DNA of 24,563 nt from Bacteroidales bacterium UBA6346 (lineage in GTDB: Bacteria; Bacteroidota; Bacteroidia; Bacteroidales; UBA932), in contig DJSA01000056.1 of assembly GCA_002438905.1 (NCBI GenBank), forward strand, positions 1 through 24,563. Reading direction: 5' to 3'. The position numbers and the translations under genes were made by a program. The notes under the pieces were generated by a model. The model worked only from the letters and a program-made list of their open reading frames with translations, was not told the DNA's origin and searched no databases. Positions 13,460-21,691 of this stretch are shown here, in pieces. Positions within the stretch are counted from its first letter, which is position 1, and each line of letters begins with the position of its first letter.

Positions 13460-14785
13460 CTATTCCTCTGAAGGTTTGGCCGGTGCCGGTGCCTTCGGAC
13501 GCTGCTCGCCCTTTGCACTGTCTCCGCGCGGGGCGCCACCTCGTCTATTGTCACGTCCACGGCCGCGATTGCCGTTGCCGCGCGTGCTATTGTCCCTACG
13601 TGGTTCTTCGCCACTCTGCTGTGACGGACCGCCATTCTGGGCTCCGCCGTTGCCGCCCCGACCGCCGCGGGACTTTTTCTTACGCCGTCCCACATTGTCG
13701 AAACGGGAGATACTATCATCGCCCACTGCCGTAACAAATTCAGGAGCAACAGGTTCCGGTTCGGACTTCAGTGACTCCGGCTTTATACCCTCGCGGTTCA
13801 TCTTCAGAATCTCGCGGACCTCGATTGCCGAAAGCGGAAACATATTGGCCTGAGAGAACTTGTCGTATGAAAAATACATGACCTCTCGGAGAATGTCAGT
13901 CTTCATCAGATAGGCAAGACCATCCTGGAATTCAAGCGGATTGAGAACCTTGGGAATTCGCGACTGGGCATCCATATAGGAAGCGGTCTCATAATTGAGA
14001 CAACATTTGAGTTTTCCGCACTGACCGGCAAGTTTCTGGGGATTGAGAGACAGATCCTGCACCCTGGCCGCCGACGTGGAAATGGACTGGAATGTGGAAA
14101 TATAATTAGAACAACATAATTCCCGTCCGCATATTCCGAGACCTCCAATCAGGCCTGCTTCCTGGCGCGCGCCTATCTGCTTCATCTCTATGCGGATGTG
14201 AAATTCTTCTGCGAAAACCTTGATAAGCTGGCGAAAATCCACGCGCCCATCCGCGATGTAATAGAATATTGCCTTCGTGCCGTCCCCTTGGAACTCCACA
14301 TCACCGATTTTCATCTCAAGTCCGAGTTCCGCGGCAATCTGGCGGGCACGTATCATCGTCTCCTGTTCACGTCCGATGGCTTCCTGCCATTTTTCGAGGT
14401 CATAGACCTTTGCACGGCGATAAATCTTCTTGAACTCCCCGTTCTCCGGAGAGATCTTTCTGCACTTCATCTGGCGGGCGACAATGGCCCCCTCAAGCGT
14501 CACAATGCCCAGGTCGTGTCCAGTATTGGCCTCGACAACCACCAGGTCGCCGGTCTTGATACTCTGACCGGAAGCATTGTAGTAGATAGCCTTGCGAGTG
14601 TTCTTGAAACGGACCTCAAAATAGTCCTTATACTGTTCCTGCGCGACTCCCGGAAGCCAGTCATAAACTTCCATCTTGCAGCATCCCGGCCGATAGCAGC
14701 AGTTCAACTCACCTTCCTCGTTCCTTTCCACGGTGCATCCACGCGAACAGTCATATTTCTTTGCTTCGTTATCGTAATTTTCCAT
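13460..14785 (-). CDS. ricT: PSP1-domain protein RicT with a long RG-rich tail
   Basis: The product has 441 residues. The PSP1 domain lies roughly at 55-290 and holds the conserved cysteine segments ICGRELCCSNY (218-228) and GQCGKLKCCLNYE (255-267). In Bacillus subtilis, RicT with RicA and RicF binds Fe-S clusters and helps RNase Y mature RNAs; whether that holds in Bacteroidota is inference. Six more cysteines sit at the N-terminus (13, 17, 29, 30, 35, 36). Residues ~366-441 are a disordered arginine-glycine tail (RGGRGGNGG, TRGNGNRGRGRDNRRGG), as in RNA-binding proteins. The gene is 3 bases from holB and 2 from trmB, thus in one operon; a RicT-like gene next to holB is a familiar arrangement. 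Confidence 0.9.
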   Translation of the reverse strand: MENYDNEAKKYDCSRGCTVERNEEGELNCCYRPGCCKMEVYDWLPGVAQEQYKDYFEVRFKNTRKAIYYNASGQSIKTGDLVVVEANTGHDLGIVTLEGAIVARQMKCRKISPENGEFKKIYRRAKVYDLEKWQEAIGREQETMIRARQIAAELGLEMKIGDVEFQGDGTKAIFYYIADGRVDFRQLIKVFAEEFHIRIEMKQIGARQEAGLIGGLGICGRELCCSNYISTFQSISTSAARVQDLSLNPQKLAGQCGKLKCCLNYETASYMDAQSRIPKVLNPLEFQDGLAYLMKTDILREVMYFSYDKFSQANMFPLSAIEVREILKMNREGIKPESLKSEPEPVAPEFVTAVGDDSISRFDNVGRRKKKSRGGRGGNGGAQNGGPSQQSGEEPRRDNSTRGNGNRGRGRDNRRGGAPRGDSAKGEQRPKAPAPAKPSEE

Positions 14786-14788
14786 AAT

Positions 14789-15829
14789 CTATATAGCGAC
14801 AAAAACCCTGTCCACAAGGTCGCAGAACAGAATCTTTGAATTAACATTCCTATCTATAAGTGAGACCGTCCTATCAAGAGCAGACTCGACTTTCATGCAG
14901 AACGGCGCTCCATACCTCTGTGACGCTGTCCGGTAAAACGCCTTTTCCTCCGGCAGCACCCCAGCAAGTTCCTCCTGTCCCTGACCGAGAAGAAAAATTC
15001 TCCGCAGGCAGGCAGACAAGTACGCACAGAATGCCTTCTGGCGCTCCCTTGACGGCAGTGCCGCGGCAGACTCGCCGACTTCCAGCGCCGCAAGCAAGTC
15101 TCGGCGCGCGACTGCATCAAGAAGCGAAGATACTAAAGGAAAGAACTCGCCGTTCTGATGCTCTCCTCCATGCACTTTCGCGGCCTCCTCCTTTGTAAGC
15201 GGCAGGACACGCATGCTCTGACAACGCGAGAACACAGTCTGCATCATCTTTTCAGGTGCATGAGTGACAAACACGAAAATGGTCTTCTCCGGCGGCTCTT
15301 CCACAAGTTTCAGCAGCTTGTTCGCCGCCGTCGGATTCATTTTTTCAGGAAGATAGCACAGCACGGCCTTATAGCCATCCTCAACGGCCGTTAGAGACAT
15401 CTTTGAGATTATCGATTTGGCCTCCTGCAAGGCTATTTCCCCCTTCTTCCCCTCAATTCCGAGAGCCTCCTGAAGATCTTCCTCGCGGAAATATGGATTA
15501 TCAAGCACAAGCTGCCTCCAATACATCAGGAAGGAGTCGGACGTCGGCTTGTCATCGCTTACCTTAGAACTCTTGTTCACAGGGAACACGAAATGCACGT
15601 CCGGATGAATCAGTTTGCTCATCTGGCGGCAAGACGGACATTCTCCGCAGGGTTCCCCGTCCGAGCGATGGTGACAGTTGATATATTGCAGGAACGCGAT
15701 GGCCAAGGCAACCGCCCCGCAGCCGTCGTTCTCATAGAGAAGCATAGCATGCGGCACCCTCCCGCTGTCGGCCATCGACACAAGAGTGCGCTTTAGCGCG
15801 TCATTTCCTATAATCTCATCAAACCTCAT
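14789..15829 (-). CDS. holB: DNA polymerase III delta' subunit
   Basis: The product has 346 residues and is a clamp-loader subunit that helps load the sliding clamp on DNA. It begins MRFDEIIGNDALKRTLV, then HAMLLYENDGCGAVALAIAF with a degenerate P-loop that lacks the lysine, as expected for a delta' that need not bind ATP. The zinc-binding cysteines C52, C61, C64 and C67 follow. LPEKMNPTAANKLLKLVEEP and a SRC sensor (SRCQSMRV) are standard clamp-loader features. The frame is open for 38 codons further upstream, but that part overlaps the end of the polyprenyl synthase gene and is not family-like, so the start at 15829 is chosen. It lies 31 bases after that gene. Confidence 0.9.
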   Translation of the reverse strand: MRFDEIIGNDALKRTLVSMADSGRVPHAMLLYENDGCGAVALAIAFLQYINCHHRSDGEPCGECPSCRQMSKLIHPDVHFVFPVNKSSKVSDDKPTSDSFLMYWRQLVLDNPYFREEDLQEALGIEGKKGEIALQEAKSIISKMSLTAVEDGYKAVLCYLPEKMNPTAANKLLKLVEEPPEKTIFVFVTHAPEKMMQTVFSRCQSMRVLPLTKEEAAKVHGGEHQNGEFFPLVSSLLDAVARRDLLAALEVGESAAALPSRERQKAFCAYLSACLRRIFLLGQGQEELAGVLPEEKAFYRTASQRYGAPFCMKVESALDRTVSLIDRNVNSKILFCDLVDRVFVAI

Positions 15830-15860
15830 AAAATTGCCTGTCTTTCCGGTCACACGCCGC

Positions 15861-16925
15861 TTAATTATTCCGGATGGCGGTGAATCGGGCAAGTTCCGCA
15901 AGAAGTTCCCGTTCTGCCGAAGGGGCGAGCAGCGATATTGCATCCTCAGCCTTGCCTACAAATCCGTCAAGTTGCTTCTCTGCATATTCAACCCCATGGT
16001 TTTCAACAACAAACGAGACTATCCTCGCCCTATTCTCCTGACATTCCGGAATGTCCCTGACCCAAGCGCGGACTTTCGCCTCATGCTCCGGAGCATTAGC
16101 AATCGCCCCAAGCAGCGGAAGGGTAATCTTCTGTTCGAGTATATCCACACCGAGCGGTTTCCCGACCGAGTCGGTTCCGCAGTAGTCAAGGATGTCGTCC
16201 TTAATCTGGAAGGCGTAGCCAAGACTCACGGCGTAGTCCCGCACGGCCTCCCTGCACATCCCCGAGGCATTGACCGAAATAGCGGCCGTGACAGCGGCAG
16301 CCTCGAACAGGGATGCCGTCTTGCTGTAGATTATCCTCAGATAGTCATCATAATCAGTATCGGCAGTCTGTGCCTTCTGAAGCTGGAGCATCTCTCCCTC
16401 AGCAAGGCAGCTGAGAGTCCTCGAAAATATGCGAACGACCTTCGGGTCACAGCTTGCGTCGTTTTCCCCGAGTATGAGCCGGATTGCCCGCACCAACCAG
16501 AAATCACCGACCAGCACCGACGCAGAAGACCCGAGAACGGAACGCACTGTCGGATTCCCACGGCGCATATCGCTGTCATCTGCAACGTCATCGTGAAGAA
16601 GCGTTGCATTGTGCAGCAGTTCTGATGCCGCCGCGTAGCGCTTGGAAACATCCTGAAGCGGGCTGAGTTCCTGACCTGGGACATACGTGTCGGCAGAGCG
16701 GAGGCAGGCGCGTGACACAAGCAGTGACAGCATCGGGCGCAGCTGCTTGCCGCCATGCGAAAGAATAGAACCGTTGGTAACGTTCAACAATTCTATATCG
16801 CTTTTCAATACCCCGGAAATCAGTTCCTGGACGTCAGTCCAGTCCTTGCCGAGAAATTCCCTGACAGTTCCTATATCCATGTGCCTGACGCTTCCGCCGC
16901 CCTTCAGAGAGCCGGCTCCCGACAT
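15861..16925 (-). CDS. Polyprenyl diphosphate synthase
   Basis: The product has 354 residues. It condenses isopentenyl diphosphate onto an allylic diphosphate to make a long isoprenoid chain, probably for menaquinone or carrier lipids. The first Asp-rich motif LLHDDVADDSDMRRG is at 109-123, GGKQLRPML at 58-66, and the second motif QIKDDILDY at 240-248. The chain length cannot be read with confidence, but a small residue at the fifth position before the first motif (HNATLLHDD) fits a long-chain enzyme. A second ATG 15 codons in (16880) may be the true start, since the first residues are a Gly/Ser stretch. The gene follows the barrel gene by 8 bases. Confidence 0.93.
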   Translation of the reverse strand: MSGAGSLKGGGSVRHMDIGTVREFLGKDWTDVQELISGVLKSDIELLNVTNGSILSHGGKQLRPMLSLLVSRACLRSADTYVPGQELSPLQDVSKRYAAASELLHNATLLHDDVADDSDMRRGNPTVRSVLGSSASVLVGDFWLVRAIRLILGENDASCDPKVVRIFSRTLSCLAEGEMLQLQKAQTADTDYDDYLRIIYSKTASLFEAAAVTAAISVNASGMCREAVRDYAVSLGYAFQIKDDILDYCGTDSVGKPLGVDILEQKITLPLLGAIANAPEHEAKVRAWVRDIPECQENRARIVSFVVENHGVEYAEKQLDGFVGKAEDAISLLAPSAERELLAELARFTAIRNN

Positions 16926-16933
16926 AAATGCCT

Positions 16934-17572
16934 TTAGAACAGCACTGCGAGGGAAACCGTCACGCCCCCGAAACGGCTCTTGTCTCCTATCGAATCCCTC
17001 ATCTTCGCCGCGAATGAACTTGCATCGGTAATCTCCTGCTTCGCATCGAAGAGCGTCCCGAAGTTCCAGTTATATCGCGCGGAAATCTGGAAATGCCATA
17101 CCTCGATGCCGGCACCCAGTCCGACTCCGTATTCCCAACGATTGAGTCCGGTCCAGTTATTTTTCTGAGACTCGCTGCCCTTGTACTTATTGTTCAGGGC
17201 ATAGCCGAAGAACGGGACGCATTCGAAATAAGGCCTCATGATCAGAAGATCCGGCCCCCACTGGATCGAAACGGGAACCTCAAGATAGCCTGCGCTGTAG
17301 TCAAATGAGGCAATTTCCTCGGTCGAGGAAGGAACATTCGTGCCCTTCACCTGATACATTACCGATGGCTGCACGGCAAATCCGAGCGGAAGCGAGAGCT
17401 TGAACGTCGCTCCGACATGATACTGCGTATCCTTTGTGAGTTTCCAATCGCTTGACTTTGCGGACGAGAATGTCGCACCACCGATTACACCATAATTGAA
17501 CTGCGCGTTAGCCGTCGCCGCAAAGAGCACGGACACGGCCGCAACCGCAAAAATCGAAAATATCTTTTTCAT
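16934..17572 (-). CDS. Outer-membrane beta-barrel protein (porin-family, OMP_b-brl_2 type)
   Basis: The product has 212 residues. A signal peptide, MKKIFSIFAVAAVSVLFAATANA, is followed by QFNYGVIGGATFSS. About eight amphipathic strands alternate with turns: YHVGATFKLSLPLGFAVQPSV, AGYLEVPVSIQWG, YGVGLGAGIEVWHFQISARYNW and a terminal strand FGGVTVSLAVLF ending in an aromatic residue. This is the small eight-stranded barrel family common in Bacteroidota. Members lack a defined substrate, so none is assigned. The gene sits 6 bases after trxA and is part of the housekeeping operon. Confidence 0.82.
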   Translation of the reverse strand: MKKIFSIFAVAAVSVLFAATANAQFNYGVIGGATFSSAKSSDWKLTKDTQYHVGATFKLSLPLGFAVQPSVMYQVKGTNVPSSTEEIASFDYSAGYLEVPVSIQWGPDLLIMRPYFECVPFFGYALNNKYKGSESQKNNWTGLNRWEYGVGLGAGIEVWHFQISARYNWNFGTLFDAKQEITDASSFAAKMRDSIGDKSRFGGVTVSLAVLF

Positions 17573-17578
17573 ACAAAA

Positions 17579-17893
17579 CTACAATATTGCATCCAACTTA
17601 GCGGTAATATTTGCCTTCGGCTGAGCGCCCACGAGCCTGTCGACGAGTTTGCCGTCCTTGAAGAAAAGCAGCGCCGGAATGCTCATTATGCGGAACTGAG
17701 CGGCAGCCTCCGAGTTTTCATCGACATTGCACTTGCCGACAAACGCCCGGCCTTCGTATTCATTTGCAATTTCCGCGATTGTCGGGCCAAGGGCACGGCA
17801 AGGGCCGCACCAAGTCGCCCAGAAATCGACGAGAACCACGCTGTTAGATGCAACAACTTCCGCGAAATTCGCGTCATTTACAATATGCTCCAT
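17579..17893 (-). CDS. trxA: Thioredoxin
   Basis: The product has 104 residues, the standard length of a cytosolic thioredoxin. The active site WCGPC is at 28-32 within VLVDFWATWCGPC, the buried charged-site D23 is present, and the cis-proline segment MSIPALLFFKDGK follows. There is no signal peptide, so it acts in the cytosol in disulfide reduction. It is the first gene of the six-gene minus-strand operon and follows a perfect consensus promoter at 17958-17988. Confidence 0.96.
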   Translation of the reverse strand: MEHIVNDANFAEVVASNSVVLVDFWATWCGPCRALGPTIAEIANEYEGRAFVGKCNVDENSEAAAQFRIMSIPALLFFKDGKLVDRLVGAQPKANITAKLDAIL

Positions 17894-17924
17894 AATTCTG
17901 ACCTTTAATGATTAAACAAATGTA

Positions 17925-17955
17925 GTCCGGATTTTCCAAATGAAAAAATCCGAAC
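17925..17955 (-). promoter_or_regulatory. Hairpin in the trxA leader
   Basis: On the minus strand GTTCGGATTTT (17955-17945) can pair with AAAATCCGGAC (17935-17925), 11 bp with one T-G pair. It lies just behind the promoter, and a second -7-like TACATTTG follows immediately (about 17924-17917). The dyad may be a leader stem or a regulator site. No T-run follows, so it is not a terminator. Confidence 0.45.
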
Positions 17956-17957
17956 CA

Positions 17958-17988
17958 CAAATATAATAATTTATGACGTCAATGCAAA
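17958..17988 (-). promoter_or_regulatory. Consensus promoter of the trxA-to-trmB operon
   Basis: On the minus strand TTTG (17988-17985), exactly 19 bases, then TATATTTG (17965-17958) match the Bacteroidota consensus at every defined position. The trxA ATG follows 65 bases downstream of the box. Confidence 0.75.
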
Positions 17989-18032
17989 AACGAGTTCGGC
18001 TTCAGAATAGCGAACTGTCCATGAAAGACTGT

Positions 18033-18326
18033 CTATATCGATTTCTCAACGTTCCAGACAAAGGCTCGGAGTCCGAGTTCCGGATATTCTGCATTCTTCG
18101 CTGAGAGCCCGGCGAGGATGGCATCGACCTTCTCGTCCGGCACGGCTGCAAGCATGGCGTTGTTAAGGGTTGGCCATGCATGGGTTCCCTGATGTGGCTC
18201 GCCTGTTTCGGAACCGCGACCCGTGATTTCGTTCCACATGGTGTAGCCCTTGCAGCCCTGAGCCTCAAGGACATCAACAAGTTCCATGTTATAGGCCTGA
18301 TTGTATGCGATAAATATTGTTTTCAT
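18033..18326 (-). CDS. Small PII-like protein at the end of the efflux operon
   Basis: The product has 97 residues beginning MKTIFIAYNQAYNMELVDVL. It continues GCKGYTMWNEITGRGSETGE, HQGTHAWPTLNNAMLAAVPD and EKVDAILAGL. The pattern of strand-helix-strand, a glycine-rich middle loop and V-D-E-K-V-D-A-I-L resembles small PII-like (ferredoxin-fold) proteins that I associate with Bacteroidota RND operons. It is likely a cytosolic ligand sensor or regulator of the pump; this is inference. The frame is open 15 codons upstream to 18371, but that part (MADEKRNLVQKDKQY) lies inside dyad repeat E, so the start at 18326 is preferred. It is 150 bases after the RND gene. Confidence 0.7.
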   Translation of the reverse strand: MKTIFIAYNQAYNMELVDVLEAQGCKGYTMWNEITGRGSETGEPHQGTHAWPTLNNAMLAAVPDEKVDAILAGLSAKNAEYPELGLRAFVWNVEKSI

Positions 18327-18331
18327 ATATT

Positions 18332-18418
18332 GTTTGTCTTTTTGGACCAGATTCCTTTTTTCATCAGCCATGTACCCCAGTACACTCCTTCTTCAAAAAG
18401 AAATCTGTCCTCAAAAAT
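18332..18418 (+). repeat. Dyad repeat E, copy 2 (between the RND gene and the PII-like gene)
   Basis: This copy aligns with 10055-10142. The inner arms are TGTAC (18371-18375) and GTACA (18380-18384) with loop CCCA. The outer arms GGACCAGATTCCTTTTT (18344-18360) and AAAAAGAAATCTGTCC (18395-18410) pair over about 15 bp with one bulged C and one mismatch. In the mRNA of the efflux operon this would fold into a long stem-loop just before the PII-like gene. Confidence 0.72.
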
Positions 18419-18476
18419 ACTGCACAAATGTTCCAGTCATCTGACCATATCCTTCTGTTTGTCATGTTCCCGCACA

Positions 18477-21400
18477 CTACGCGTTCTTCGCCGCGAGTCT
18501 TGCGGCCTTGCGGGCGCGTCGACGGTTACCGGCCTCAACGAAGGAGGTGTAGATAGTAGGGATGATGATGAGGGTCACGAGCGTCGAAACCGTAAGACCC
18601 CATGCGACCGTGATACCCAATGAACGCCACATTTCAGAACCCTCACCGGTTCCGATTGCCATAGGCACCATACCGAGGACCGTTGTGAGTGTGGTCATGA
18701 GGATAGGGCGAAGACGGCTCTTGCAGGCCGTAACGACGGCTTCCTTAACCTCATTGCCACGCTCCTGAAGCAGGATGGTGTAGTCTATGAGCACAATACC
18801 ATTCTTCACTACGATACCCATGAGGATAATCACGCCGATGAGAGCCATCACTCCGATCGCTGTGTCCGTAATCATACATCCGAGAGCGACACCGGTGAGG
18901 GCGAACGGAATTGAGAACATAATGACGAACGGGCTCATGAACGACTCGAACTGGGACGCCATCACCATGTAGACGAGGATGACAATCAGGATGAGGAGCG
19001 TTATGAGATCCTTGAAGGTATCCTGCTGATCCTCAATGTCTCCGGCAATGTTCACAGAAATTTCCGATGGAATGTCGGTTGACTTTATTGCACTCTGAGC
19101 CATTGCCGCAGCATCGGAAAGCGCATAACCACGGGCAACATACCCTGTCACAGTCACAAGACGCTGACGGTCCTTTCTCTCGATTGTAGGCGGAGTTGAA
19201 GTCTCAATGACACGTCCGAGGTCCTTGACCTTGATTGACGCACCCGCCGGAGTGTAGACCACAATATTCTCCACATCTGAAATGTCTGTCCTGAACTCCG
19301 GAGCGTAACGCACACGGATATTATACTCCTCTCCATCTTCACGATAATAGGACTGGACGGAGCCCTTTATCGCAGCACTCACCGCGGCTGCGGCAGTTGT
19401 ACTATTGAGCCCGTTCAGCGCAAGTTTTGTACGGTCGAAGTCCACCTCATACTCAGGGGTGTATTCATCACGGCTCACAACGGCCTCCGAAAAGGCTGCA
19501 TCCTCCCTCATCTTAGTTGCAAGTTGCGCAGCGATGTCATCGGTCTTTGTGAAATCGTAGCCATAAACCTCAAGTTTCACGGATGTTGAACCGCCCATTC
19601 CCATTCCGCCTTCGGTGACGGTAAATTTCTTAATCTGAGGATAGGTGTTCAAGATTGCCCTCATTTCATCCGCAATTTCTGACGACGAGCGCACACGATC
19701 TTCCATACTCCCGCAGTCGATGTTGACGGAAATGATGTTTGTTCCATTGTTCTGCATGGAAGCAAAGGCATTGTCAGAATCGGCCTGACCGAGTGAGTAA
19801 CTATAAACCTTAATCTCAGGCGCAGCAGCGACCACTTTCTGATAGATCTCATTAGCGAGTTCGCGTGTCACGTCCTGCCCCGTTCCGACCGGAAGTTCGA
19901 TCGTTGCGCGAAGACGTCCCGAGTCTGACTGAGGGAAATATTCAGTCTTCATATACGGAAGGTAAAGCGCAATGGAGCCGAGGAATATTGCAAGAGCAGC
20001 GCATACGACAACAACGCGATGCCTTACCGCCCAATGAATTACATGACCATAACCTCTGGTAATCCACGCAATGAACTTATTGATGTTGCCAAAGACGAAA
20101 TTATAGACCTTCCCATGTGAAAGCTTAAGACGAAGCATGCGCGAGCACATCATAGGGACAAGGGTGAGCGCACCGGTGGTGGAGACAATCATGATGATTG
20201 ACACAATCCAACCGAGCTGGCGGAACATGATTCCGGACATTCCCTTAATCATCGTCAGCGGAAGGAACACTGCAAGCATGGTGAGCGTTGAGGCTATGAC
20301 GGAAATACCGACCTCCTGAGTTCCATGCACAGCGGCCTCCTTAGGCTTCTCTCCCCTCTCGATGTGCGTCGTCACGTTCTCCAGCACGACTATGGCATCA
20401 TCGACGACCATACCGATTGCAATGGAGAGCGCGGACATCGATATGATGTTCAGCGTGTTGCCGGTCGCGAAAAGATAGATAATGGACGCGAGAAGGGAAA
20501 TCGGTATCGCGAGCACAATGATGAACGTCGCCCTCCACCTTCCGAGGAAAAGGAACACGATGAGCGCGACCACAAGGAAGGTGATTATGATGGTCTCCTT
20601 CAGGGAGTTGATGGAGTTGATGATGTTTCGCGAACTGTCGACGACCGTGGTTATCTTAATGTCGGAAGGCAGGGTCTGTTGAATCTGGGCCATTGTCTTC
20701 TTCACCTTTTTGATGACATTCACCGTGTTGGCGCCGGACTGCTTCTGGATGATAATCTGCGCGCCCTGCACTCCGTTGGTGTAGGCTTCCTGGGATTTTT
20801 CCTCAAGCCCATCCTTGACGGTGGCGACATCGCGGAGGTAGACCGCCTCATCTCCGGAGTAGCCGACGACCACGTCAAGCATCTCGTCCGCGCTGGCAAA
20901 TTCCTTCTCGATTCGGAGAGTGTATGTGTCGGAGCCGATGTCAATGCTTCCCGACGGGACATTCTTGTTCTCATAGGCGAGGATACTGGAAATTCCGGTT
21001 ATGGAAAGACCATATGCCTGAAGCTTGTTCGGGTCGCAATAGACCTGAATTTCACGCTTAGGAGCACCTGAAACTGACACTGTTCCAACGCCCGACACTC
21101 GCGCAAGCGGAGTGGAAACCTTATCATCAAGTATCTTCTCAAGGGCAGGAATGCTCTGGTTTGCCGTGGCCGAGAAGATGATGATAGGCATATCGTCCGC
21201 GCTGAACTTGAATATGACCGGAACAGAGGCACCATCGGGCAGGCTTGAATTCACCATGTCCAACTTGTCTCGGACATTATTCGTAGCCTCGTCAATATCA
21301 ACTCCGTACTCAAACTCAAGGGTTATGATACTGACGTTCTCTTTAGACTGAGAGGTAATGTGCTTAAGGTCGCTCACACCATTCAGCGAGTTTTCCAGAA

Positions 21401-21596
21401 CCTTCGTAAGGTTCGTCTCTATGTCTTCGGCACTCGCTCCCTGATAGGACGACATCACCATGATGGTGTTCGCATCGAAGTCAGGGAAGTTATTGATGGA
21501 CAGGTTCATCAGCGAGAATATGCCGAATATGGCGAAGGCCGTGAACACAAGAGCCGTCGTCACCGGATTATCTACCGCTTTTCTGTATATGCTCAT
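18477..21596 (-). CDS. RND-family efflux pump, AcrB/MexB-like (HAE1)
   Basis: The product has 1039 residues, normal for the family, with two six-helix membrane halves each followed by a large periplasmic loop. The N-terminal helix begins MSIYRKAVDNPVTTALVFTA. TM4 holds the proton-relay pair in GMVVDDAIVVLENV (D399, D400), and GIVVKNGIVLIDY in the second half carries the matching lysine. FPQSDSGRLRATIELPVGTG starts the second loop. It is an inner-membrane drug/proton antiporter that works as a trimer with the fusion lipoprotein and the outer-membrane factor encoded upstream. No catalytic residue is missing. The substrate is unknown. Confidence 0.95.
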   Translation of the reverse strand: MSIYRKAVDNPVTTALVFTAFAIFGIFSLMNLSINNFPDFDANTIMVMSSYQGASAEDIETNLTKVLENSLNGVSDLKHITSQSKENVSIITLEFEYGVDIDEATNNVRDKLDMVNSSLPDGASVPVIFKFSADDMPIIIFSATANQSIPALEKILDDKVSTPLARVSGVGTVSVSGAPKREIQVYCDPNKLQAYGLSITGISSILAYENKNVPSGSIDIGSDTYTLRIEKEFASADEMLDVVVGYSGDEAVYLRDVATVKDGLEEKSQEAYTNGVQGAQIIIQKQSGANTVNVIKKVKKTMAQIQQTLPSDIKITTVVDSSRNIINSINSLKETIIITFLVVALIVFLFLGRWRATFIIVLAIPISLLASIIYLFATGNTLNIISMSALSIAIGMVVDDAIVVLENVTTHIERGEKPKEAAVHGTQEVGISVIASTLTMLAVFLPLTMIKGMSGIMFRQLGWIVSIIMIVSTTGALTLVPMMCSRMLRLKLSHGKVYNFVFGNINKFIAWITRGYGHVIHWAVRHRVVVVCAALAIFLGSIALYLPYMKTEYFPQSDSGRLRATIELPVGTGQDVTRELANEIYQKVVAAAPEIKVYSYSLGQADSDNAFASMQNNGTNIISVNIDCGSMEDRVRSSSEIADEMRAILNTYPQIKKFTVTEGGMGMGGSTSVKLEVYGYDFTKTDDIAAQLATKMREDAAFSEAVVSRDEYTPEYEVDFDRTKLALNGLNSTTAAAAVSAAIKGSVQSYYREDGEEYNIRVRYAPEFRTDISDVENIVVYTPAGASIKVKDLGRVIETSTPPTIERKDRQRLVTVTGYVARGYALSDAAAMAQSAIKSTDIPSEISVNIAGDIEDQQDTFKDLITLLILIVILVYMVMASQFESFMSPFVIMFSIPFALTGVALGCMITDTAIGVMALIGVIILMGIVVKNGIVLIDYTILLQERGNEVKEAVVTACKSRLRPILMTTLTTVLGMVPMAIGTGEGSEMWRSLGITVAWGLTVSTLVTLIIIPTIYTSFVEAGNRRRARKAARLAAKNA

Positions 21597-21653
21597 TTTT
21601 CCTTATTTTCTATATCCACAGATTTTCTTAATGCGCACAGATCTCTCTCTGAT

Positions 21654-21682
21654 TCATTTCGATTTCGTCTGATCCGAAATGA
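21654..21682. other. Small inverted repeat in the gap between fusion-protein and pump genes
   Basis: TCATTTCG (21654-21661) and CGAAATGA (21675-21682) form an 8-bp stem with a 13-nt loop in the 95-base gap. In the operon mRNA this could protect or divide the transcript. There is no T-run on the minus strand, so it is not a terminator. Confidence 0.4.
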
Positions 21683-21691
21683 CGGAGAAAC

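Noticed and set aside
15786..16625. 279-residue plus-strand open frame
   Set aside because: It mirrors the polyprenyl synthase gene, which has both Asp-rich motifs in frame.
18368..18469. Short minus-strand frame (33 codons) between the pump and the PII-like gene
   Set aside because: Most of it is repeat E; copy 1 of the repeat does not keep the frame.
20325..21071. 248-residue plus-strand open frame
   Set aside because: It is antisense to the RND pump gene, whose family motifs are intact; composition is charged and repetitive without any domain.
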